Of a stretch of 13,756 nt of DNA, positions 7,222 to 13,314 are shown in pieces (position 1 is the stretch's first letter; the number at the start of each line of letters is the position of its first letter). The stretch spans positions 1 to 13,756 of the forward strand of contig CAIMEK010000220.1 of the NCBI GenBank assembly GCA_903839965.1, in the 5' to 3' direction. Source of the DNA: an uncultured Acetobacteraceae bacterium (GTDB taxonomy: Bacteria; Pseudomonadota; Alphaproteobacteria; Acetobacterales; Acetobacteraceae). The position numbers and the translations under genes were made by a program. Under the pieces are notes generated by a model. That model ran no database searches and had not been told where the DNA came from. It saw nothing but the letters and a program-made list of their open reading frames with translations.

Positions 7222-7290
7222 AAAGTTCTTTGCTTCTTTCTTCCAAGAAAGAAGGCTGTTCTTTTTTGAAAAAAAGAACCAAAAAACTTT
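7222..7290. terminator. bidirectional terminator with a three-way-junction fold
   Basis: Two perfect ten-pair hairpins stand side by side: CTTCTTTCTT-CC-AAGAAAGAAG (7233-7254), and GTTCTTTTTT-GA-AAAAAAGAAC (7258-7279). They are enclosed by an outer six-pair stem, AAAGTT (7222-7227) with AACTTT (7285-7290). The element fills the gap between two convergent genes, beginning six bases after the GNAT-like stop and ending six bases before the hemN stop. Each hairpin is followed by a T-rich tract in one or both directions. Its strong A/T composition contrasts with the surrounding GC-rich DNA. Confidence 0.75.
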
Positions 7291-7296
7291 ATTCGT

Positions 7297-8643
7297 TCAG
7301 ACCGTGCGGGCGTGACGGGCCTGGTTCACTTTCAGATAGGTGTCGAACACCGCCGCCACCGTGCGCACGAACGGGCGCGCCTCCGGGCGGACGGCCAGCG
7401 TGTCGCCGTCGAAGTCCAGTATGCCGTCCGCCGCCATCTCGGCCAGCCCCGGCGCGGCCAGCGTCGCGGGGTCGGCGCCATGGCGCGCGGCCACCTCGAC
7501 GAGGCTCACCCGCCCCTGGCACATCAGCTGCTCGATCACCTCGCGGCGCAGCCGGTCCTCGGCAGTGAGCGCCACCCCGCGCCGGGTCGGCAACTCGCCC
7601 GCGCGCACAATGTCGCGCCACTCCGCCACCGCGGGCGCGTTCTGCACGTAGCCCTCGGGCAGCGAGCCGATCGAGGAGGCGCCGAAGCCGAGCAGCACCG
7701 GCGCGGTGTCGGTGGTGTAGCCCTGGAAGTTGCGCCGCAGCGACCGCGCATCGAGTGCCGTGGCCAGGTCGTCGGTAGGCAGCGCGTAGTGGTCGAGCCC
7801 GATGGCCCGCAAGCCGTGCTGCGTGATCACCCGCTCGGCGGCCTGCAACTGCTCCCAGCGCGCCATCGCGCCGGGCAGCGCCGCCTCGGGCAACTGCAAT
7901 TGGTGCTTCTTCATCCACGGCACGTGGGCGTAGCCGAACACCGCCACCCGGTCGGGACCCAGGTCGAGCGCGCGCTCCACCGTCTCCGCCATGCCCGCCG
8001 CGGTCTGGAAGGGCAGCCCATACATCAGGTCCACGTTGATCGAGCGGATGCCCCGCCGCCGCAGCGCCTCGGCGCAGTCGCGCGTGGTCTCCCAGGACTG
8101 CACGCGGTTGACCGCCTCCTGCACCCGCGGGTCGAAATCCTGCACGCCCAGGCTGGCCCGGTTGCACCCCATGCCGGCCAGCCCCTCGACGACGTCCTCG
8201 CCCGCCGTGCGCGGATCGATCTCGACGGCGATCTCCACCGCGGGGTCGAAGGCGAAATGCGTGCGCAGGCGGTCCATCACCGCGCGCAGCCCTGGCGCCG
8301 GCATGATCGTCGGCGAGCCGCCGCCCCAGTGCACATGGCGCACCTTCAGCCGCCGCCCGATCGCCGCCGCCGCCAGGTCGATCTCGGCCAGCAGCGTCTC
8401 GGCGTACTGCTCGACCGGCCCGGGCCGGTTCACCACGGTGGTGTGGCAGGCGCAGTACCAGCACATCTGCACGCAGAACGGCACGTGCAGGTAGAGCGAC
8501 AGCACCGCGTCGTCCGGCAGCGCCGCCAGCCAGCCGCGGTACACGCCGGCATCCACCGCGGGCGAGAAATGCGGCGCCGTCGGGTAGCTGGTGTAGCGCG
8601 GCACGCGCGCGTCGTATTTGCGGATCAGGGCAGCTATGTCCAT
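7297..8643 (-). CDS. hemN: oxygen-independent coproporphyrinogen III dehydrogenase
   Basis: Radical-SAM enzyme of haem biosynthesis that decarboxylates coproporphyrinogen III to protoporphyrinogen IX without oxygen. It is 448 aa from ATG 8643, matching the family (about 450-460). The N-terminus MDIAALIRKYDARVPRYTSYPTAPHF has the PRYTSYPTA motif that defines true HemN. The cluster motif is HVPFCVQMCWYCAC: C57, C61 and C64, plus the extra HemN C66. HWGGGSPT is the SAM-binding glycine motif, GVQDFDPRVQEAVNR and INVDLMYGLPFQT follow, and the HemN C-terminal domain is recognisable from RREVIEQLMCQGRV. The frame extends upstream to a TTG at 8691, but that codon lies inside an FNR box, so ATG 8643 is preferred. 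No ribosome site is visible before it. Control by the neighbouring FNR is expected. Confidence 0.95.
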   Translation of the reverse strand: MDIAALIRKYDARVPRYTSYPTAPHFSPAVDAGVYRGWLAALPDDAVLSLYLHVPFCVQMCWYCACHTTVVNRPGPVEQYAETLLAEIDLAAAAIGRRLKVRHVHWGGGSPTIMPAPGLRAVMDRLRTHFAFDPAVEIAVEIDPRTAGEDVVEGLAGMGCNRASLGVQDFDPRVQEAVNRVQSWETTRDCAEALRRRGIRSINVDLMYGLPFQTAAGMAETVERALDLGPDRVAVFGYAHVPWMKKHQLQLPEAALPGAMARWEQLQAAERVITQHGLRAIGLDHYALPTDDLATALDARSLRRNFQGYTTDTAPVLLGFGASSIGSLPEGYVQNAPAVAEWRDIVRAGELPTRRGVALTAEDRLRREVIEQLMCQGRVSLVEVAARHGADPATLAAPGLAEMAADGILDFDGDTLAVRPEARPFVRTVAAVFDTYLKVNQARHARTV

Positions 8644-8677
8644 TGCGCCAGCATGCCGGCCGCCCGCCGCCGCTTCC

Positions 8678-8691
8678 ATGATCTGGGTCAA
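8678..8691. promoter_or_regulatory. FNR box of hemN (8 of 10 match)
   Basis: On the hemN strand TTGAC-CCAG-ATCAT differs from TTGAT-N4-ATCAA only at the two outermost-symmetric positions. Its centre (8684.5) is exactly 41.5 bp upstream of the hemN ATG at 8643, the class II FNR position if transcription begins at the ATG. CATGCT (8655-8650) then falls at -12 to -7 as a -10 element. The divergent hldE gene lies on the other side, so an effect on hldE cannot be excluded. Confidence 0.75.
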
Positions 8692-8725
8692 GCCGGCTCA
8701 GCTAGGCCGCGGCCGGCCGGACCCC

Positions 8726-8731
8726 TATATA
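8726..8731 (+). promoter_or_regulatory. TATATA, possible -10 element of hldE
   Basis: TATATA stands out in a very GC-rich intergenic stretch, 31 bases before the ATG at 8763. It lies immediately before the alternative ATG at 8733, so if it is a -10 the transcript would begin near 8738 and translation would start at 8763. No convincing -35 is visible at 16-18 bp spacing. Confidence 0.35.
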
Positions 8732-8762
8732 GATGCGCCATGCCACCGACCCGGACCTCCGC

Positions 8763-10256
8763 ATGACCGCTGCCCCCGCCTCCGACGGCGCCCTCGCCTC
8801 CTGGCTGCCGCGCTTCGCCGACTGCACCGTGCTGGTGCTCGGCGACGTCATGCTCGACCGCTACGTGCATGGCGAGGTGCGCCGCATTTCGCCGGAAGCG
8901 CCGATCCCGGTGCTGCACGCGCATCGCCGCCGCGCCGTGCTGGGCGGCGCCGGCAACGTGGCGCAGAACGTCGCCGCGCTGGCGGCGAAAGCGGTGCTCG
9001 TCGGCACGGTCGGCGCCGATGCCGGCGGCGCGGAGGTCGAGGCCATCCTGGCCGCCTCCCCCGGCGTCACCGCCATGCTGGTGCGCACGCCCCACCGGCC
9101 CACCACCGTCAAGACGCGCTTCGTCAGCGACAGCCACCAGTTGCTGCGCCTGGACGAGGAGGTCGCCCTGCCCGTCGACGCGGACATCGAGCGCCAGGTG
9201 CTGGCCGCCTTCGCCGCCGCGCTGGCGGGCGCGGACGCGGTGGTGATCTCGGACTACGCCAAGGGGCTGCTCACCGACGTGGTGCTGGAGCAGGCGATCG
9301 CCCTGGCGCGCGCCGCCGGGCGCACCGTGGTGGTCGATCCCAAGCGCGCCGACCTCTCGGCCTACGCGCATGCCGACGTGCTGACCCCGAACGCCGCCGA
9401 ACTGGCGCGCGCCACCGGCCGCTCGGTCGCCACCGACGCCGACGCCGCCGCCGCCGGCGCGCACGCCCGCGCCCAGGCCGAGGCCGTCGCCGTGCTGGTC
9501 AAGCGCTCGGAGAAAGGCCTGACCCTGGTGCACGCGCAGCAGCCCGTGCTGCACCTGCCCACCCGGGCGCGCGCGGTCGCCGACGTGTCCGGCGCCGGCG
9601 ACACGGTCAGCGCCGTGCTCGGCATCATGCTGGCCTGCCGGGCGCCGCTGGCCGAGGCCGCGGTGATGGCCAACATCGCCGCCGGCATTTCGGTGAGCAA
9701 GCCGGGCACCGCGACGGTCGCCCATGCCGAACTGTCCGAGGCGCTGCACCAGCGCGAGCTGCAGGCCTTCGACGGCAAGATCGCCGAGCTGGAGGCGGCT
9801 TTGGCCCGCATCGAGGCCTGGCGGCGCCAGGGCCTGCGCATCGGCTTCACCAACGGTTGTTTCGATCTCATCCATCCCGGCCACGTGCACCTGCTCGCCC
9901 GCGCCCGCGCCGCCTGCGACCGGCTGGTGGTGGGCCTGAACAGCGACGCCTCGGTGCGCCGCCTCAAGGGCCCCACCCGGCCGGTGCAAAGCGAGGCCGC
10001 CCGCGCCACCGTCATGGCCTCGATGGCCTCGGCCGACCTGGTGGTGTTGTTCCCCGAGGACACGCCCGAACGCCTGATCCGCGCCATCCTGCCGGACGTG
10101 TTGTTCAAGGGCGCGGATTACCGGCTCGACCAGGTGGTGGGCGCCGATATCGTGCAGGCCCATGGCGGGCAGGTGGTGCTGATCGACCTGGCGCAGGGCC
10201 ACAGCACCAGCGAGACGATCCGCCGCATCGGCAGGGCGACGGAGAGCAGCGCTTAG
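8763..10256 (+). CDS. hldE: bifunctional heptose-7-P kinase / heptose-1-P adenylyltransferase
   Basis: Makes ADP-heptose for the LPS inner core: it phosphorylates D-glycero-beta-D-manno-heptose 7-phosphate at C1, then transfers AMP. It is 497 aa from ATG 8763. The N-terminal PfkB/ribokinase domain (about 20-325) shows LVLGDVMLDRYVHGEVRRISPEAP, RAVLGGAGNVAQNVAAL and, near the end, DVSGAGDTVSAVLG with the catalytic-base Asp (D280). The C-terminal nucleotidyltransferase domain (about 355-497) shows GFTNGCFDLIHPGHVHLL, where HPGH (371-374) is the HxGH motif, then GLNSDASVRRLKGPTRP and the terminal HSTSETIRRI. Both halves are intact. ATG 8733 gives ten more residues, but a TATATA element abuts it. 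No other LPS genes are in the window. An inverted repeat overlaps the stop. Confidence 0.95.
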   Translation: MTAAPASDGALASWLPRFADCTVLVLGDVMLDRYVHGEVRRISPEAPIPVLHAHRRRAVLGGAGNVAQNVAALAAKAVLVGTVGADAGGAEVEAILAASPGVTAMLVRTPHRPTTVKTRFVSDSHQLLRLDEEVALPVDADIERQVLAAFAAALAGADAVVISDYAKGLLTDVVLEQAIALARAAGRTVVVDPKRADLSAYAHADVLTPNAAELARATGRSVATDADAAAAGAHARAQAEAVAVLVKRSEKGLTLVHAQQPVLHLPTRARAVADVSGAGDTVSAVLGIMLACRAPLAEAAVMANIAAGISVSKPGTATVAHAELSEALHQRELQAFDGKIAELEAALARIEAWRRQGLRIGFTNGCFDLIHPGHVHLLARARAACDRLVVGLNSDASVRRLKGPTRPVQSEAARATVMASMASADLVVLFPEDTPERLIRAILPDVLFKGADYRLDQVVGADIVQAHGGQVVLIDLAQGHSTSETIRRIGRATESSA

Positions 10257-10283
10257 GGTTCAAGGCCAATCAGCAAGCGCTGC
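10246..10283. repeat. inverted repeat across the hldE stop codon
   Basis: GCAGCGCTT (10246-10254) and AAGCGCTGC (10275-10283) form a perfect nine-pair stem with a 20-base loop. The first arm contains the last two hldE codons and the T of TAG. There is no T-run after it, so it is not a classical intrinsic terminator. It may protect the 3' end or aid termination. Confidence 0.45.
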
Positions 10284-10437
10284 AGGCAATCCAGCGCAAT
10301 CATCGGGGCATACAGTGGCGCGCTGGTGTCGCTTGGTCTCTTACTTTTGATGGCATCGCCATTGGCAATGCTTGACCAAGATCGTGTCGAATGAGACAAG
10401 GCAGCGCACGGAACAGAACAAGAATTGGGGGACTCCG

Positions 10438-10773
10438 ATGGCCAAACACCACATCGTTGTCTGTTTTGGAAGTGTGATAGCGGTGGTGGCTTTTCTGATC
10501 CAGCCTTCCGCAGTGTTTGCCGAGCGACGACTTACGCAGAGAATCGATGTGGCGTCGGGGGACACGGTGGTTATCCCCTCCACCGCAATAAATGCAGCGA
10601 GTCGTATCGTCACGGTGTGCAGAACCGGTGGATCGCCCGAAATCATACGCTGGCCTGCAAAATCCCGAGCGGCATTCAGGTGCGGCAGCGACCCCAAAAT
10701 CGGAATGATTCAGTGTCCCGATAAAGATGCAAAATTGGTGCGACGCGACGGCTGGTATTGTTCGGCGCCGTAG
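10438..10773 (+). CDS. small secreted protein with four cysteines
   Basis: Hypothetical protein of 111 aa. A clear Sec signal peptide occupies residues 1-28 (MAKHHIVVCFGSVIAVVAFLIQPSAVFA, with AVFA before the cut). The mature part of about 83 residues starts ERRLTQRIDVASGDTVVIPS and has four cysteines (in VTVCRTGG, FRCGSD, IQCPDK and WYCSAP), an even number consistent with two disulfides in the periplasm. The strand-like opening resembles small beta-rich envelope proteins. Start ATG 10438 has GGGGGA five bases upstream; the frame is open to a TTG at 10372, but the extension is hydrophilic and precedes the signal, so it is rejected. Codon bias is less GC-extreme than in hldE. No family recognised; it stands alone, 181 bp after hldE. 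Confidence 0.7.
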   Translation: MAKHHIVVCFGSVIAVVAFLIQPSAVFAERRLTQRIDVASGDTVVIPSTAINAASRIVTVCRTGGSPEIIRWPAKSRAAFRCGSDPKIGMIQCPDKDAKLVRRDGWYCSAP

Positions 10774-10800
10774 CCGCCCTGTGATTGCCGTGGGGCGGTT
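10772..10800 (+). terminator. hairpin at the end of the small secreted gene
   Basis: CCGCCC (10774-10779) pairs with GGGCGG (10793-10798), extended by A-T and G-T pairs to eight pairs, with a 13-base loop. It begins directly on the TAG stop. Only TT follows, so it would be a weak or Rho-aided terminator. Confidence 0.35.
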
Positions 10801-10916
10801 CTGCATCCAGAAGGGGGCCCAACATGGTCGGAGCTTCGAAATCGGCCCCCAACCGCTTCGGCCGGTCCAACGTCGGTAGCTCGTCCTTTTCGTCATCCTT
10901 GCTGCCGTCCTGGGCA

Positions 10917-11246
10917 CTATCGATGGTGTGCCTGCGGACCGTCTCCAAGAGCGTTGCGCTTCCGTGTTGCCGCGCCTTTCTTCGCTGAAGCCGAGCGCTG
11001 GCTGGCAGGCCGAGAGGCTGCGGCTGCCCCTCCGAGCCGACCGCCCTTCTCAGCTGGAGCATGATTGCCGGCGTGCCCGCGCCCGGCTCCGCTCAGCCTT
11101 CCGCCGCCGGATTCTTTGTTGACCGTCGCCCAGGCCCGCCCCGCCGCCTCATCGGCCGGAACGCCGCGGCTTTCGTAGCTTGCCTCGATATGGGTGGCTT
11201 GGCGTTTTTGCTTGTCGGTGTAAGCCGATTTGTCTCCGCGCGGCAT
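10917..11246 (-). CDS. small basic KGG-type / plasmid-stabilisation-like protein
   Basis: 109 aa, strongly basic and glycine/alanine-rich. The N-terminus MPRGDKSAYTDKQKRQATHI followed by EASYESRGV..DEAAGRAWATVNKESGGG matches small proteins that alphaproteobacterial genomes often label plasmid stabilisation protein. This is from family memory. The tail has GGRLSGAGRG (about 48-57), KGGRLGG (67-73) and a lysine-arginine-rich end (SASAKKGAATRKRNA), similar to KGG-repeat stress proteins. No membrane segment or signal. The name does not prove any role in plasmid maintenance. Start ATG 11246 is preferred because GGAGGGGAGA lies just upstream; the frame is open to 11525, but the extra N-terminus is arginine-rich shadow sequence. 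It converges with the small secreted gene upstream of it. Confidence 0.75.
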   Translation of the reverse strand: MPRGDKSAYTDKQKRQATHIEASYESRGVPADEAAGRAWATVNKESGGGRLSGAGRGHAGNHAPAEKGGRLGGAAAASRPASQRSASAKKGAATRKRNALGDGPQAHHR

Positions 11247-11611
11247 GCCGTGGTCTCCCCTCCAGGTGTTGATGAATGGCCGATGGCCCGGCGTTGAGGT
11301 GGTCACCCGGCAGCGTGCGAACCAGAGAGTGTTTCTACGCAGAGACGCGCGCACGGCAGCGTGGGACGCTGTGTCGCTCCTCCGTGGTGGCCCAGACCGT
11401 GCCGGAGGGCACCTACGACGGCCGCCAGGGCCGGCGCGCACAGGCGGGCTCAAGGATATGGCCGCGGCCCACCGCGCAGCGGCGCGGAGCGTCCTTGAAC
11501 ACGCCGAGCACACCGCTATCCTCAAAAAAAACGAGGATCAACCGCTTTCACGCTTGCAGCCCGAGACGGTATCTACCTTGCTGACGGCTCTTCAGCGAAC
11601 GTGTGGATCGT
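11247..11611. other. non-coding stretch without a convincing gene
   Basis: About 365 bp between the KGG-type gene and the first REP pair. Frames are open on both strands but read as arginine/proline-rich shadow peptides without motifs or ribosome sites. A short inverted repeat, ATCCTC-A8-GAGGAT (11518-11538, loop AAAAAAAAC), is present. Upstream control of the KGG-type gene should lie at its left end. Confidence 0.4.
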
Positions 11612-11720
11612 GTAGGGTGGGCTTCAGCCCACCATCGCAAGCCACCCCACCTTACCGCCAGCGAAAGCGAGCTGTTGAGCCGGTTGCAGGCTTGAGTCGG
11701 TGGGCTGAAGCCCACCCTAC
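11612..11720. repeat. REP inverted pair A (REPIN/BIME-like)
   Basis: Two perfect 22-base copies in opposite orientation frame a spacer of 65 bp. Unit 1 (11612-11633, plus) is GTAG followed by GGTGGGC-TTCA-GCCCACC. Unit 2 (11699-11720) is its exact reverse complement. Each unit is a seven-pair hairpin preceded by the tetranucleotide GTAG, the form recognised for REP elements mobilised by RAYT/TnpA-REP transposases. No such transposase is in the window. Confidence 0.8.
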
Positions 11721-12095
11721 CTCGCTTGAGGGCGGGCCGGGGGAGGGGTGACGGCGCATAGGGCGCTTGGCATAGGGCCAGGGGCTCCGCCCGACCCCGC
11801 CAAGTCCGGCGCGCGCCTTCGCGTGACGGGCCGAGAGGCCCATGGAACCCGGTCGTTTTGGGCTGGCTCCCGGCAATTTACCGCCGGAAGACTGCGGCAA
11901 GGACCGCGTGACGAGATGCTGGCCGTGCTGCCCATGGCCGCGGTCCCGCGCAGTGTCTACGAACGCCACCTGAACCGCGGACTTGCCAACCCAACCCAAT
12001 TCCTTACCGCCGCTCACTGTTCATCTGTGATCTTTGCGGCTTCCGGCGTAATGTTCGGTTTTGGCCGTGAACCGCCTGACCGCTGTTGACGCTGG
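11721..12095. other. non-coding spacer between the two REP pairs
   Basis: About 375 bp with no supported gene. It holds GGCCAGGGGCTCCGCCC at 11776-11792, a near copy of the motif beside the ccrM stop (124-139). Frames open on either strand give low-complexity peptides without motifs. I see no RNA gene. Confidence 0.4.
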
Positions 12096-12236
12096 GATGA
12101 GCAAAGCCGCCATAGCGGTAGGGTGCGGTGCCAGCGGGCACCGCACCATTGAGCTCCCGGCAAACAATGAAATTCTCGATCAACGGCCACCGGGAATGGT
12201 GCGGTGCAAAGCACCGCACCCTACGGCTTGCTCATC
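12096..12236. repeat. REP inverted pair B (REPIN/BIME-like)
   Basis: A second, different REP family. The left unit (12118-12147) is GTAG, then GGTGCGGTGC-CAGCGG-GCACCGCACC. The right unit (12198-12224) is the mirror image with loop AAA and ends CTAC. Each has a perfect ten-pair stem. The flanks continue the symmetry: GATGAGCAAAGCC at 12096-12108 and GGCTTGCTCATC at 12225-12236 (one base different). Between the units lie 50 bp of AT-richer DNA. The right end overlaps the stop codon of the XRE-family gene. Confidence 0.8.
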
Positions 12237-13224
12237 TCGGATTCGAAAGTTCATCAAGATATTCTGGGCGTTCTACATTGTAAGAATTAAACAATTTTGT
12301 GAAAAATGGCTTGAGGGCGCTTGCGGGGGTATCACTTTCGTTAATCATACCCGTCTCCCACACCTTATCGACGAGCGATCGTCCATGAGGATTCGGAACA
12401 AGGAAATACTGCCCTGCCCGCGCGGGATAAAAAACGCCACAGTCCTTGATTCCCTCGATTCCAGCGATCCACCGAAACTGTGGGCCTAGCCCCATTCGAG
12501 TCAGAAGTTGCCGAAACGAATGCAGCGAGAATTTGAATCGATCCTCGAAATAAGGTATTCCTACGAGTCGCTGCCCAGACGATTTGGCGTGTTCTTTCAT
12601 CGCTCCAACGATGTACGTATCGACGCTCCAAATTTCCCCAGTTTCGAAGATAAAACTAACAGCGGGGGTAATTGACCGGTCTCCCGTCATCCCAAAAACA
12701 CCGAAACCATCGCCACTTCGCACGAAGCCAAGGTCCGAATAGCCGTCCATGAGCTGCACGAGGAGAAACCCGCTTTGTGTGGCAGCCTTTTTCAACTCGA
12801 TCGACGACCAGCGCCGACCGGAATCGAATTCAGGCAGCAGCCGAAGCCAAATCGCGGGGCCAGGGACAAGTTGAACCTCCGCATCCTCACCTCCGGGAAA
12901 GCCCGGTTCGTTGATACCAATTGCGGTCCCTAGGGGGCGGAACCGTGCATTCTCCGGCTCATTAATCTGAAGCCGGTTCCCCTGGGGTCGCTTATCGACC
13001 AAATAACGTACAGCCAATTCTACCACTCGACGTGGAGCTACGTCTCCGCCTTCAATCTTCGCAATCGCGCTGCGGTCATAACCTATGGCCGCAGCCAGTT
13101 CCGCTTGGGTCAAAGCGAGGGTTTCACGTGCGGCAAGCAAGTCCGCAACCTCCCAACTCCCAACCGGAAGCTCCATTATCCTGGTAAGAATGGAAATTTC
13201 CTTAGAATTAGTTATCGACGACAT
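12232..13224 (-). CDS. XRE-family HTH protein fused to a Schlafen/AlbA_2-type C-terminal domain
   Basis: 330 aa from ATG 13224, chosen because GGAG lies eight bases upstream; ATG 13242 has no ribosome site. Residues about 26-77 are a Cro/C1-type HTH (VADLLAARETLALTQAELAAAIGYDRSAIAKIEGGDVAPRRVVELA). After a linker, about 122-320 form a separate domain: VPGPAIWLRLLPEF, SDLGFVRSGDGFGVFGM, FETGEIWSVDTYIVGAM, FEDRFKFSLHSFRQLLTRMGLGPQFRWIAGIEGI and ALKPFFTKLFNSYNVERPEYL. This layout resembles the domain C-terminal to AlbA_2/Schlafen ATPase-like modules in other bacteria (recalled, not searched); its function is not established. Base composition is near half G+C (28 of 60 in the line at 12541), far below the neighbours, which suggests transfer. 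The stop codon lies inside REP pair B. Probably a DNA-binding regulator with a sensory or effector domain. Confidence 0.8.
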   Translation of the reverse strand: MSSITNSKEISILTRIMELPVGSWEVADLLAARETLALTQAELAAAIGYDRSAIAKIEGGDVAPRRVVELAVRYLVDKRPQGNRLQINEPENARFRPLGTAIGINEPGFPGGEDAEVQLVPGPAIWLRLLPEFDSGRRWSSIELKKAATQSGFLLVQLMDGYSDLGFVRSGDGFGVFGMTGDRSITPAVSFIFETGEIWSVDTYIVGAMKEHAKSSGQRLVGIPYFEDRFKFSLHSFRQLLTRMGLGPQFRWIAGIEGIKDCGVFYPARAGQYFLVPNPHGRSLVDKVWETGMINESDTPASALKPFFTKLFNSYNVERPEYLDELSNPR

Positions 13225-13285
13225 GGCCTTAACTCCACCCATCCGGACACCCGAGAAGACGGGTTGATTTTTCCGCTGGGATCGA

Positions 13286-13314
13286 GATCATACGTGATCC
13301 ACAGCACAAATCAA
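13286..13314 (-). promoter_or_regulatory. promoter and palindromic operator candidate of the XRE-family gene
   Basis: Minus-strand TTGATT (13314-13309), 16 bases, then TATGAT (13292-13287) fits sigma-70 well (four of six and five of six). The -10 is embedded in an inverted repeat, GATCA-TACG-TGATC (13286-13299). This is the position expected for an autorepressor operator. A small hairpin, ACCCG-AGAAGA-CGGGT (13249-13264), lies in the presumed leader. Confidence 0.5.

Noticed and set aside
7312..8766. A 484-codon plus-strand open frame opposite hemN
   Set aside because: Histidine/arginine/glutamine-rich antisense shadow. hemN on the other strand carries complete radical-SAM and HemN motifs.
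8618..10375. Long alternative plus- and minus-strand frames over hldE
   Set aside because: Low-complexity arginine/alanine-rich translations; the HldE frame is intact with both catalytic domains.
10372..10385. TTGAC-CAAG-ATCGT as a third FNR box upstream of the secreted protein
   Set aside because: Only seven of ten consensus bases and one half-site is poor. No matching -10 at class II spacing.
10676..11062. A minus-strand 128-codon frame overlapping the ends of the secreted and KGG-type genes
   Set aside because: No recognisable motif and no ribosome site, and it overlaps two better-supported genes.
11518..11538. ATCCTC-A8-GAGGAT as an intrinsic terminator
   Set aside because: The A/T run is in the loop rather than after the stem, and the stem has six pairs with no T-tract downstream.
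11652..12017. Minus-strand 121-codon frame between the REP pairs
   Set aside because: It includes the REP unit as coding sequence and the remainder is low-complexity; no homology recognised.
11612..12236. CRISPR array
   Set aside because: The repeats are two different inverted pairs, not regularly spaced direct repeats, and no cas gene is present.
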